From Mobilicoccus sp032056465 (lineage in GTDB: Bacteria > Actinomycetota > Actinomycetes > Actinomycetales > Dermatophilaceae), in NCBI RefSeq assembly GCF_032056465.1, contig NZ_DAMBCL010000004.1: a DNA stretch of 64,000 nucleotides. The stretch is one strand, 5' to 3'. The notes under the pieces are model-generated. The model was not told the origin of the DNA. It saw nothing but the letters and a program-made list of their open reading frames with translations, and searched no databases. Of this stretch, positions 16,379-24,668 are shown one piece after another. How positions within the stretch are numbered: position 1 is the stretch's first letter; the number at the start of each line of letters is the position of its first letter. The position numbers were made by a program, and so were the translations under genes.

Positions 16379-16607
16379 CGCATCCAGCCTCCCCGTCGTG
16401 CCGGCATCGTGGAGCACCGGTCCATCCCCACCCTAGAGGACGAGCTGCGTCCCACCAGTCTGCTTTCCACCGCGCGGCCCGCGTTTCGTCGAGGTCGACG
16501 CCGGTGGGCGCCGGCGTGGGCGCCGTGGGGTCGACGGCCCGGGCCGGTCGAGCCGGTCGAGCCGGACGGGGCACGGGCGACGGCGTGGCCGAGCCGCGAT
16601 GCCGGTG

Positions 16608-17396
16608 TCAGGAGGTGGCGGCGCGGGCGGTCCAGCGGCGCCCGTGCTGCTCGAGGACGAGCGGCAGTCCGAAGGTCGCCTCGAGGTTCTCCGTGGTGAG
16701 GGTGATCTCGAGCGGGCCGGCGGCGACGACGCCGCCGTCGCGCAGCAGGAGCACGTCGGTGAACCCCGGGGGGATCTCCTCGACGTGGTGGGTGACGAGC
16801 ACGAGCGCCGGGGCCTCGATGTCGTCGGCGAGTTCGCCGAGCCGCGCGAGGAGGTCCTCGCGGCCGCCGAGGTCGAGGCCGGCGGCGGGCTCGTCGAGGA
16901 GCATGAGCTCGGGGTCGGTCATGAGCGCCCGCGCGATCTGCACGCGCTTGCGTTCGCCCTCGCTGAGGGTGCCGAACCGGCGGTCGGAGAGGTGGGAGAC
17001 ACCGAGTGCCTCGAGGAGCTCGCGCGCCCGTGCTATGTCCTGGCGGTCGTAGTGCTCGCGCCAGCGTCCGACGACCCCGTAGGAGGCGGTGACGACGACG
17101 TCCGAGACCCGCTCGTCACCGGGGACGTGCTCGGCGAGGGAGGCGCTGGCGAGGCCGATGCGCGGGCGCAGCTCGAACACGTCGACGGCGCCCATCACCT
17201 CACCGAGGACCCCGGCGACGCCACGCGTGGGGTGCAGGCGTGCGGCGGCGATCTGCAGCAGGGTGCTCTTGCCGGCGCCGTTGGGGCCGAGGATCACCCA
17301 CCGCTGGCCCTCCTCGACCTCCCAGTCGACCTCCGAGAGGATCTCCTTGCCCCCACGGGTCACGGTCACACCGGCGAACGCGAGCACGTCACTCAT
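16608..17396 (-). CDS. lone ABC transporter ATP-binding protein
   Basis: A 262-residue nucleotide-binding protein: Walker A GPNGAGKS (37-44), signature LSEGERKR (about 143), Walker B MLLDEP followed by AAGLDL, and the switch histidine in VTHHVEE. No membrane subunit or binding protein is encoded next to it, so its partner lies elsewhere or it works alone, as in the YlmA-like group. The ATG follows TAGGGT by seven bases (plus 17404-17409), consistent with a leaderless message. The 229 bases downstream hold only short GC-rich repeats. Confidence 0.88.
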   Translation of the reverse strand: MSDVLAFAGVTVTRGGKEILSEVDWEVEEGQRWVILGPNGAGKSTLLQIAAARLHPTRGVAGVLGEVMGAVDVFELRPRIGLASASLAEHVPGDERVSDVVVTASYGVVGRWREHYDRQDIARARELLEALGVSHLSDRRFGTLSEGERKRVQIARALMTDPELMLLDEPAAGLDLGGREDLLARLGELADDIEAPALVLVTHHVEEIPPGFTDVLLLRDGGVVAAGPLEITLTTENLEATFGLPLVLEQHGRRWTARAATS

Positions 17397-17484
17397 GGGG
17401 GTGACCCTATCGGCAGCGGCGAGGTGGATGCGCGTCGCCTCGGCGGACGCGGCCGAGGGGTCGGTGGCCCCCTACGCTGGGCGG

Positions 17485-18237
17485 GTGCCCGAGCTCCCCG
17501 CCTCCGTCCGCCTCGCGTTGTGGGCGACGCGGGCGCTCGTGCGCGGCGAGAGCGACCTCGACCGGGTCGTGCGGGCCGCGTCCCCCGACATCGCCGACGT
17601 CGATGCCGCCCCCGCGGTCGCGCGTCTCGACCTGTGGCAGCGCTTTGGGGAGCGCGTCGTCCTCGTGTCATTGCCCGCGCCGGGTGACCTCGTCGGTCTC
17701 CCCCGGGGAGGTGCCGAGTTCGTCGGCGCCGCACTCGACGCGGGGGAATGCGCGTGGTCGCCGCTGCTCGGTGGAGCCCTCGTGCCGGAGTTCGAGGAGT
17801 TCGGTCCCGCCGGGGACACCGGGACCCTGCTGCGGTGGACGGCCCACGAGGCCACGTCGCCGGTGTCGGCCGGGGACGACGACGCCGCCGATGCCGAACG
17901 CCTCCTGCGTTCCTCGGCGCTCGAGGCCGTCCGCGCACTCGAGGATCTCGACGTGGCGCAGTGGGACTCCGGGCTGCGCAGCCTCGCCGACGAACGCCTT
18001 GCGAGCGGACGGTGGGGACTGCCCGACATCGACCCCCGGGCACGCCGTGTCATCACGCAGGCCGCCACGTTGACGTCGATCGCCGAGACGGCGCTCGACC
18101 ACCTGCACGACGCCCCCACCCTCCTCGCCGGTGACCGGCGCGGGGCGATCCTGCGCGACATCGCGCGGGAGGCCCGCCACGCCCTCGTCACCGGGGCCAG
18201 GGCCGCCGCCCTCGACCTCGCCTCCGGCACCCACTGA
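17485..18237 (+). CDS. hypothetical protein
   Basis: A 250-residue, soluble, acidic protein that I do not recognise beyond a resemblance to uncharacterised actinobacterial proteins. It has no transmembrane segment, signal peptide or cysteine. The first 60 residues are helical (SVRLALWATRALVRGESDLDRVVRAA), the middle is Asp/Gly-rich, and the C-terminal third is helical with Arg and Ala. The GTG start is supported by TACGCT (17473-17478) exactly six bases upstream and by consistent GC-rich codon use throughout. It is divergent from the lone ABC ATPase gene. Confidence 0.75.
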   Translation: MPELPASVRLALWATRALVRGESDLDRVVRAASPDIADVDAAPAVARLDLWQRFGERVVLVSLPAPGDLVGLPRGGAEFVGAALDAGECAWSPLLGGALVPEFEEFGPAGDTGTLLRWTAHEATSPVSAGDDDAADAERLLRSSALEAVRALEDLDVAQWDSGLRSLADERLASGRWGLPDIDPRARRVITQAATLTSIAETALDHLHDAPTLLAGDRRGAILRDIAREARHALVTGARAAALDLASGTH

Positions 18238-18276
18238 GCGCGGGAGAGAGCGCGCGGACGGTCGCGGCGACGGGAC

Positions 18277-19482
18277 TCAGTGCCGGGCGAGGAGCTTCTC
18301 GTAGACCTCCAGCGTGCGGTCACCGATCGCCGACCAGGAGAAGTGCTCGGCCGCGCGCCGACGTCCGGCGAGACCACGCTCGCGCGCCCGCTCGGGGTCG
18401 GCGACGGCCTCGGTGAGGGCGGCGGCGAGGTCGGCCTCGAAGCGGGCCGGGTCGACCGGGGTGCCCGTGCCGTCGCCGACCTGCTCGATGTCGACGAGCC
18501 ACCCCGTCTCGCCGTCGACGACCACCTCGGGGATCCCACCGGTCGCGGTCGCGACGACGGGGGCCTCGCACGCCATCGCCTCGAGGTTGACGATGCCGAG
18601 CGGTTCGTACACCGACGGGCACGCGAAGACCGTCGCGTTGGACTCGATCGCGACGACCTGGTCGCGCGGCAGGTGCTCGGCGATCCACACCACGCCCTCG
18701 CGGGTGGTCCGCAACTCCGCGATGAGAGCCTCGACCTCCGCTTTGATCTCGGGCGTGTCGGGCGCGCCCGCGCAGAGCACGACCTGCACCTCCGGGGGGA
18801 GGTCGGCCGCGGCGCGCAACAGGTGGGGCAGGCCCTTCTGCCGGGTGATGCGGCCGACGAAGACGATCGAGGGCCTGTCGGGGTCCATGCCGTGACGGCG
18901 GCAGACGTCCTTGCCCGCGCCCGAATGGTCGGGCTGCCAGTCCGTGGAATCGATGCCGTTGTGGACGACGGAGACCCGGTCGGGCTCGATCGAGGGGTAG
19001 CACGTGAGGATGTCGGCGCGCATGCCGCGACTCACGGCGATGATGCCTGCGGCCGACTCGTACGCCGTGCGCTCCACCCAGGAGGACACCCGGTAGCCGC
19101 CGCCGAGCTGCTCGGCCTTCCAGGGGCGCAGCGGCTCGAGGGAGTGCGCCGAGATGACGTGCGGGACGCCTGCGAGGAGCGAGGCGACGTGCCCGGCCAT
19201 GTTCGCGTACCACGTGTGGGAGTGAACGAGGTCGGTGCCGACGCAGTCGCCGGCCATCGCGAGGTCGACCCCGAGGGTCTGCAGGGCCGCGTTCGCGTCG
19301 GCGAGTTCGGTGATCTCGGGGTAGCCCGTCGTCCCGGCCTCGTCGCGGGGACCGCCGAAGCAGCGCACCTGGACGTCGATGTCACCACGGGCCCGCAGCG
19401 CCCGTGTCAGCTCGGCCACGTGGACCCCGGCACCGCCGTAGATCTGTGGGGGGTATTCCTTCGTGAGGATGTCTACGCGCAC
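18277..19482 (-). CDS. glgA: glycogen synthase, Corynebacterium type (alpha-maltose-1-phosphate synthase group)
   Basis: A 401-residue GT4-type glycosyltransferase. The N-terminal KEYPPQIYGGAGVHV donor/acceptor loop and VFACPSVYEPLGIVNLEAMACEAPVVAT (the E-x7-E region) are diagnostic for the actinobacterial GlgA/GlgM group rather than the GT5 GlgA of E. coli. In mycobacteria this group makes maltose-1-phosphate from ADP-glucose and glucose-1-phosphate. It is divergent from glgC, which makes ADP-glucose. The start is a GTG six bases after TAGGGT (plus 19489-19494). Confidence 0.93.
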   Translation of the reverse strand: MRVDILTKEYPPQIYGGAGVHVAELTRALRARGDIDVQVRCFGGPRDEAGTTGYPEITELADANAALQTLGVDLAMAGDCVGTDLVHSHTWYANMAGHVASLLAGVPHVISAHSLEPLRPWKAEQLGGGYRVSSWVERTAYESAAGIIAVSRGMRADILTCYPSIEPDRVSVVHNGIDSTDWQPDHSGAGKDVCRRHGMDPDRPSIVFVGRITRQKGLPHLLRAAADLPPEVQVVLCAGAPDTPEIKAEVEALIAELRTTREGVVWIAEHLPRDQVVAIESNATVFACPSVYEPLGIVNLEAMACEAPVVATATGGIPEVVVDGETGWLVDIEQVGDGTGTPVDPARFEADLAAALTEAVADPERARERGLAGRRRAAEHFSWSAIGDRTLEVYEKLLARH

Positions 19483-19488
19483 CGCTTC

Positions 19489-19617
19489 ACCCTAGTCGGC
19501 AAACCCCGGCTGCGGGGGTGGGACGCGGCCCCCGACCGAGCGCGGGAGTGAGGTCCCCGGACCCGCCGAAGCAGGGCCCTTGTTCCCGTCCCTCGCGGGC
19601 GACCCCGCAGGTAGGTT
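19489..19617. promoter_or_regulatory. divergent leaderless promoters of glgA and glgC
   Basis: TAGGGT on the minus strand (19494-19489) is six bases from the glgA GTG; TAGGTT on the plus strand (19612-19617) is six bases from the glgC ATG. The two boxes frame about 117 bases of shared control DNA. No convincing -35 hexamer is visible for either. Confidence 0.75.
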
Positions 19618-19623
19618 GAGCGC

Positions 19624-20880
19624 ATGAGGCGTCGGAAGCGCAGCAGCAATGTCCTGGCCATCGTTCTCGCCGGCGGAGAGGGAAAGAGGCTCATGCCCCT
19701 CACGGCCGACCGGGCCAAACCGGCGGTCCCCTTCGGCGGCATCTACCGTCTCATCGACTTCGCCCTGAGCAACGTCGTCAACTCCGGCTATCTCAAGGTC
19801 GTCGTCCTCACGCAGTACAAGTCCCACAGCCTCGACCGGCACATCAGTCGCACGTGGCGCATGTCCCACCTGCTCGGCAACTACGTCACCCCCATCCCCG
19901 CCCAGCAGCGCATGGGCAAGCAGTGGTACATGGGGAGCGCGGACGCCATCTACCAGAGCCTCAACACCCTCGACGACGAGCGCCCCGACTACGTCGTCGT
20001 CGTCGGCGCCGACCACGTCTACCGCATGGATTTCAGTCAGATGGTCCAGCAGCACATCGAGACCCAGGCGGGGATCACGGTGGCGGCCATCCGGCAGCCG
20101 ATCTCCCTCGCCGACCAGTTCGGTGTCATCGAGGTCGACCCGGCCGACGAGCGCAAGATCGGTCGGTGGCGCGAGAAGCCGAAGGACGCCCCGGGGCTGC
20201 CCTCCTCCCCCAACGAGGTGCTCGCCTCGATGGGCAACTACGTCTTCGACGCCGACGTGCTGCGCGACATCGTCGTCGCGGACGCCGAGAACGAGGCCAG
20301 CGCCCACGACATGGGCGGCGACATCGTGCCGCACTTCGTCGACCGTGGCGAGGGATGGGTGTACGACTTCGCCTACAACGAGATCCCCGGGGTCACCGAT
20401 CGCGACCGCGCGTACTGGCGCGACGTCGGCACGATCGACAGCTACTACGAGGCCAACATGGACCTCATCGCGATCCACCCGATCTTCAACCTCTACAACT
20501 ACGAGTGGCCGATCTACACCTCCCAGGTCGGCAACCACCCGCCGGCCAAGTTCGTCCACAACGAGACCGGCCGCCTCGGGGAGGCGATCAACTCCGCCGT
20601 GGCCTCCGGGGCGGTCATCTCCGGGGCCCGGGTCGAAGGATCGGTCGTCTCGCCGCTCGTACGCGTGAACTCCTATGCACAGGTGCACGACTCCGTGCTC
20701 CTGGAGGCCGCCCGCATCGGTCGCAAGGCCGTCGTGGAGAAGGCGATCCTCGACAAGAACGTCGTCCTCGAGGACGGTGCCGAGGTCGGCGTCGACCACG
20801 CGCGCGACCTCGAACGAGGCTTCCACGTGAGTGACGACGGGGTCGTCGTCGTGCCCAAGAACACCATCGTCCGGGCGTGA
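19624..20880 (+). CDS. glgC: glucose-1-phosphate adenylyltransferase
   Basis: A 418-residue ADP-glucose pyrophosphorylase that supplies ADP-glucose for glycogen and maltose-1-phosphate synthesis. The nucleotide-binding LAGGEGKRLMPLTADRAKPAVPFGG motif is at the N-terminus; FSQMVQQH, REKP and the C-terminal left-handed beta-helix (repeats around SGARVEGSVVSPLVRV, DSVLLEAARIGRKAVVEKAIL) follow. TAGGTT lies six bases before the ATG, so translation is leaderless. It is divergent from glgA and in line with serB, 42 bases downstream, which has its own GTG. Confidence 0.96.
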   Translation: MRRRKRSSNVLAIVLAGGEGKRLMPLTADRAKPAVPFGGIYRLIDFALSNVVNSGYLKVVVLTQYKSHSLDRHISRTWRMSHLLGNYVTPIPAQQRMGKQWYMGSADAIYQSLNTLDDERPDYVVVVGADHVYRMDFSQMVQQHIETQAGITVAAIRQPISLADQFGVIEVDPADERKIGRWREKPKDAPGLPSSPNEVLASMGNYVFDADVLRDIVVADAENEASAHDMGGDIVPHFVDRGEGWVYDFAYNEIPGVTDRDRAYWRDVGTIDSYYEANMDLIAIHPIFNLYNYEWPIYTSQVGNHPPAKFVHNETGRLGEAINSAVASGAVISGARVEGSVVSPLVRVNSYAQVHDSVLLEAARIGRKAVVEKAILDKNVVLEDGAEVGVDHARDLERGFHVSDDGVVVVPKNTIVRA

Positions 20881-20922
20881 CGAACGCCGTGTCCACGGCA
20901 TGAACGGCGTCATCATCAGAGC

Positions 20923-21666
20923 GTGAACGAACCTCGCCGTCAGAACGTGAACGCCGACAGCTCGTCGGGCGCCCGTCCCGGCCACGTGCCGGACGGGCGT
21001 CTGCTCGTCGTCATGGACGTGGACTCGACGTTCATCCGTGAGGAGGTCATCGAACTCGTCGCGGCGCACGCCGGCGCGGCGGCGCAGGCCGAGGTCGCGG
21101 CCGTCACCGAGGCCGCGATGCGCGGTGAGCTCGACTTCGGCGAGAGCCTCCGCGCGCGGTGCGCGACCCTCGCCGGCCTCGGACAGGAGGTTCTCGCACA
21201 GGTCGAGGCCTCGGTCACCGTCACCCCCGGGGCCGACGTGCTCGTGCGCACCCTGCACGACCAGGGACACGCGGTCGCGCTCGTCTCGGGTGGGTTCGTC
21301 GAGATCGTCGGACCCCTCGCCGCACGCTTCGGGATCACCCACGTGCGGGCCAACCGGTTCGCGATCCGCGACGGGCGGCTCACCGGCGAGGTCGACGGGG
21401 AGATCGTCGACCGGGCCGCCAAGGCGGCCGCCCTCCGGGAGTTCGCCGAGGTCGAGGGCATCGACCTCGCCCATACGATCGCGATCGGTGACGGCGCCAA
21501 CGACCTCGACATGATGGCGCTCGCCGGGCTCGGGATCGCGTTCTGCGCCAAACCCGTCGCCCGGGAACAGGCGGACCTCGCGATCGACGTCCCCGACCTG
21601 GCCCTCGTGCTCCCGATCCTCGGCCTCTCCCCCGCCGCATCCGCCGGACGCGCCGAACCCGTCTGA
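20923..21666 (+). CDS. serB: phosphoserine phosphatase
   Basis: A 247-residue haloacid dehalogenase-type phosphatase. MDVDST (Asp32, Asp34) is motif I, VSGGF is motif II, and the lysine/GDGANDLDM region near residue 187 forms motifs III and IV. These features and the helical cap (EEVIELVAAHAG to GELDFGESL) match SerB, the last step of serine biosynthesis. The N-terminal ACT domain seen in some homologues is absent; a 25-residue variable stretch replaces it. The GTG at 20923 follows CATCAT by six bases, a weaker leaderless-type arrangement. It converges with the GNAT gene. Confidence 0.92.
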   Translation: MNEPRRQNVNADSSSGARPGHVPDGRLLVVMDVDSTFIREEVIELVAAHAGAAAQAEVAAVTEAAMRGELDFGESLRARCATLAGLGQEVLAQVEASVTVTPGADVLVRTLHDQGHAVALVSGGFVEIVGPLAARFGITHVRANRFAIRDGRLTGEVDGEIVDRAAKAAALREFAEVEGIDLAHTIAIGDGANDLDMMALAGLGIAFCAKPVAREQADLAIDVPDLALVLPILGLSPAASAGRAEPV

Positions 21667-21689
21667 CGGGCCGCCAGGCGTGCGGTGGC

Positions 21690-22382
21690 TCAGGTGCGTC
21701 GTTCGGGGCGGTCGGTGAAGAGCTGGACCGTGCCGTAGGGCTTCATGCCCGCGCGTTCGAGGCACCTCCACGACGGCAGGTTCGCCGGCGCGACGCATGC
21801 GGCGATGAGCTCGTTCTCCGGCACCGAGTGCAACGCCGCCTGCACCAGCGCGGTGCCCTTGCCCTGACCACGATGCCGGGGGTCGAGGGCGAAGGAGATC
21901 TCTCGCAAGCCACCGATGCCACGTGCGAGCACGACGACGTCCTCCACCGCCGGGTCGGCCGAGCCGAACACCTGGACCTCCGAGCGCACGCGCCTCGCGT
22001 GTTCGACGAGGGGGTGGCGGGCGAGATCGGAGCGCATCACGAGGTGGTCACCGGCGCTCGCCTCACCTCCGCCCGGGCCGAGCATGAGCAGGTCGAGGGT
22101 GTCGATCCAGCCGTTCTTGGCCAGCGCCGTGACGACCCGTGGGTCGTGCGCGCCGCCCCAGCCGTCGACGCCGAGCTCGGCGAGGTCGTTCTCGGTGTGA
22201 TCGTAGGAGACTGCGAGGATCGCGTGCCCGGGGAAGGACAGGATGCCCTGGATGTGCGGGACCCAGGGCGTCACTCGCATCCACCCGCCGTCCATCGGCG
22301 GCCGGGTTCCCGTGACGAGTCCGCGGAGGAACCGGGCGAGCGGATGCCGCGCCGGGGTCCAGATCGGCGACTCGTTCGACAT
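21690..22382 (-). CDS. GNAT-family N-acetyltransferase
   Basis: A 230-residue protein with a C-terminal GNAT fold: ISFALDPRHRGQGKGTALVQAALHSV contains the R/Q-x-x-G-x-G/A acetyl-CoA motif, and LPSWRCLERAGMKPYGTVQLF is the usual C-terminal strand-helix. The N-terminal 100 residues differ from standard GNATs and are rich in Trp, Gly and His, possibly a substrate domain. ATG at 22382 has GGAGG eight bases upstream. The substrate is unknown. Confidence 0.85.
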   Translation of the reverse strand: MSNESPIWTPARHPLARFLRGLVTGTRPPMDGGWMRVTPWVPHIQGILSFPGHAILAVSYDHTENDLAELGVDGWGGAHDPRVVTALAKNGWIDTLDLLMLGPGGGEASAGDHLVMRSDLARHPLVEHARRVRSEVQVFGSADPAVEDVVVLARGIGGLREISFALDPRHRGQGKGTALVQAALHSVPENELIAACVAPANLPSWRCLERAGMKPYGTVQLFTDRPERRT

Positions 22383-22508
22383 GCCTGCGGCCTCCACGTG
22401 TGCGCGGGATTCCTCCGGTGGGTCCGGACGGGCGCGAGAACGACGCCCTCCCGACCCCTATCGGCGAATACCGCTCCTCAGGTGAGGATTCCGGAGACGG
22501 CCGGACGC

Positions 22509-23267
22509 TCAACCACCGAACGCGTGGAAGCCACCGTCGACATGGACGATCTCGCCGGTCGTCGCGGGGAACCAGTCCGAGAGGAGCGCGACGCAGGCCT
22601 TGGCCGCGGGGGTGGGGTCGGAGATCTCCCATCCGAGCGGGGAGTGGTCGCCCCACTGGGCGAACTTCGAGAACGCCGGGATGCTCTTGGCGGCCGTCGT
22701 GCTGATCGGCCCCGCGGCCACGAGGTTGCTGCGGATGCCCCGGGGACCCAGGTCGCGGGCGACATACCGACTCGTCGACTCGAACGCCGCCTTCGCCACG
22801 CCCATCCAGTCGTACCCCGACCACGCGACCGACGCGTCGAGGGTGAGACCGACGATCGCGCCGCCGGTCGACATGAGGGGCAGACACCCCTCGGCGAGGG
22901 CCTTGAGGGAGTAGGCCGAGATCTGGAGCGCCGGCGCGACGTCCTCCCAGCTCGCGCCCATGAAGTCGAAGGCCTCCTGCGGGGCGAACCCGATCGAGTG
23001 GAGCACCCCGTCGAGGTGGTCGGTGTGGGCCCGCACGCGGTCGGCGAGGGCGTCGATGTCCGCGGCGTTCGAGACGTCGAGCTCGACGACGGGCACCTCG
23101 ACCGGCAGCCGCTTGGCGATCTTCTCGGTGATCCGCGCGGCGCGCCCGAAGGAGGTGAGCACGACCGTGGCGCCCTCCTCCTGCGCGAGGCGCGCGACGT
23201 GGAACGCGATGGACGATTCGGTGAGCACACCGGTGACGAGGATGTTCTTTCCCTCGAGCAGGGCCAT
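22509..23267 (-). CDS. fabI: enoyl-[acyl-carrier-protein] reductase, InhA/FabI type
   Basis: A 252-residue enoyl-ACP reductase of fatty acid synthase II. The NADH motif is VTGVLTESSIA (11-21), and Tyr152 with Lys159 in GYDWMGVAKAA give the Y-x6-K spacing specific to FabI/InhA. DVSNAADIDAL and PISTTAAKSIPAF (substrate-binding loop) also fit. It lies 56 bases downstream of fabG on the same strand, the fabG1-inhA order of mycobacteria. ATG at 23267 is the only start consistent with the family N-terminus. Confidence 0.94.
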   Translation of the reverse strand: MALLEGKNILVTGVLTESSIAFHVARLAQEEGATVVLTSFGRAARITEKIAKRLPVEVPVVELDVSNAADIDALADRVRAHTDHLDGVLHSIGFAPQEAFDFMGASWEDVAPALQISAYSLKALAEGCLPLMSTGGAIVGLTLDASVAWSGYDWMGVAKAAFESTSRYVARDLGPRGIRSNLVAAGPISTTAAKSIPAFSKFAQWGDHSPLGWEISDPTPAAKACVALLSDWFPATTGEIVHVDGGFHAFGG

Positions 23268-23323
23268 GGGGGTTCTTCTCCTGGGGGCTGGGCGGGTGAG
23301 GTGGGACGGGGGCACGGGCGGGG

Positions 23324-24043
23324 TCAGTGCCCCATGCCCAACCCGCCGTCGACGGGGATGACGGCGCCGGAGACGTAGCCGGCCGCGTCGGAGACGAGGA
23401 ACCGCACGACGCCCGCGACCTCCTCCGGTTCGCCGAACCGGCCGGCGGGGATGATCCCGCGGTACGTGGCCTTGAGGTCGTCGGGCAGCTCCTGGGTCAT
23501 CGCCGTGTCGATGTAGCCGGGCGCGACGACGTTGACCGTGATGCGCCGGGAGCCGAGCTCGCGCGTGAGGGACCGGGCCACGCCGACGAGACCCGCCTTG
23601 CTCGCCGCGTAGTTGACCTGCCCCGGCGAGCCGTAGAGGCCGACGACACTGGAGACGAGGACGATCCGCCCACCCTTGGCGCGCAGCAGGCTCTTGGTCG
23701 CGCGGCGGGCGCAGCGGATGGCCCCGACGAGGTTGGTGTCGAGGACGGCGTCGAGGTCGTCGTCGCTCATGCGCATGAGGAGCTGGTCTCGGGTGATGCC
23801 CGCGTTCGCGACGAGGCCACCCATCGGGGCGCCGACGATCTTCTCCGCCTCGGTGAACGCCGCGTCCACCGAGGCCGTGTCGGTGACGTCGAGGCGGACC
23901 GCATCGAGACCCTCGGGCGCCTCCTCCGACCGGCACCCGACGACGACCGGGTGACCCGCCTCGCGCAGTTCTCTCGCGACGGCCAGGCCGATGCCTCGGT
24001 TGCCTCCGGTGACGAGGACGGGACGGGGGGTCGGATCGGTCAT
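23324..24043 (-). CDS. fabG: 3-oxoacyl-[acyl-carrier-protein] reductase
   Basis: A 239-residue SDR: TGGNRGIG at residues 12-19, NAG (about 84-86), the catalytic Ser in VLVSSVVG, and YAASK for the Tyr-Lys pair. ITRDQLLMRM and SGAVIPVDGGLGMGH are hallmarks of FabG. It reduces 3-oxoacyl-ACP with NADPH. ATG at 24043 is preferred over an upstream in-frame extension because CAGGAG lies about eight bases before it and the family starts there. It is followed by fabI in an apparent operon and is divergent from DUF3099. Confidence 0.93.
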   Translation of the reverse strand: MTDPTPRPVLVTGGNRGIGLAVARELREAGHPVVVGCRSEEAPEGLDAVRLDVTDTASVDAAFTEAEKIVGAPMGGLVANAGITRDQLLMRMSDDDLDAVLDTNLVGAIRCARRATKSLLRAKGGRIVLVSSVVGLYGSPGQVNYAASKAGLVGVARSLTRELGSRRITVNVVAPGYIDTAMTQELPDDLKATYRGIIPAGRFGEPEEVAGVVRFLVSDAAGYVSGAVIPVDGGLGMGH

Positions 24044-24215
24044 CGGAGCGCTCCTGGCAGGGACGACGGCGGCGGGCGATCCCGAACCTAATGCACCACG
24101 GACTCCCTTGTCGCACACGCCCTCAGGTGACCCACGGGTAGCTTTTCGCTGGTCCCGAGCCCGAGCCCGAGCCCGCGCCGGTGACGCGATCGGAGACGGC
24201 GCGTAGAGTGGCGAC

Positions 24216-24632
24216 ATGGCGAGAGACCCCGACGAGCGGGTTCATTCGATCTCCAGCCTTCCCAGATCGCGGGCCGAGGATCAACGCCGGCGCATGCGCG
24301 GATACACGATCTCCATGTCCATCCGCACGATCTGCTTCCTCATCGCAGGGCTCTTCGTCACGGTCGTCGACTGGCGCCCCGGCGCGTGGATCTTCATCGC
24401 CGCCGCCGTCGTCCTTCCCTACCCGGCCGTCGTGCTCGCGAACAACCGGGACATGCGCACCACGGTCGAGGAGCACGAGCCCGTCGTCCACCGCATGCTC
24501 ACGGCCGAGGCCGGCACCCACGACTGGGACCGACCGGCACAGGAGGACCCCGAGTCCCCGGCACCGCAGCCCGTCCCCACGGTCGTCGTCGGCACGGCCA
24601 AGGACGCCGATCACGGAGCGACGCGGGTCTGA
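24216..24632 (+). CDS. DUF3099 domain membrane protein
   Basis: A 138-residue protein with two hydrophobic helices (MSIRTICFLIAGLFVTVVDW and AWIFIAAAVVLPYPAVVLAN, about 34-75) and a hydrophilic, Pro-rich C-terminus. The SISSLPRSRAEDQRRRMRGYTISMSIRT start is the DUF3099 signature, an actinobacterial family of unknown function. TAGAGT (24204-24209) lies six bases before the ATG, implying leaderless translation. It is divergent from fabG. Confidence 0.87.
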   Translation: MARDPDERVHSISSLPRSRAEDQRRRMRGYTISMSIRTICFLIAGLFVTVVDWRPGAWIFIAAAVVLPYPAVVLANNRDMRTTVEEHEPVVHRMLTAEAGTHDWDRPAQEDPESPAPQPVPTVVVGTAKDADHGATRV

Positions 24633-24668
24633 CGCGGGTCGTCGCGCCGCCCGTGAGGGCTGTCGCGA

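Noticed and set aside
16501..16570. Short GC-rich repeats (ccggtcgag copies) between NfeD and the ABC ATPase
   Set aside because: Only two to three short imperfect copies; no spacing pattern of CRISPR, REP or operator arrays.
19492..21798. 768-codon minus-strand frame opposite glgC and serB
   Set aside because: Lies entirely antisense to two well-supported enzymes; composition is that expected of complementary frames in GC-rich codons.
24160..24185. cgagcc repeats in the fabG/DUF3099 interval
   Set aside because: Four short tandem copies of a hexamer with no gene-regulatory context beyond local sequence bias.
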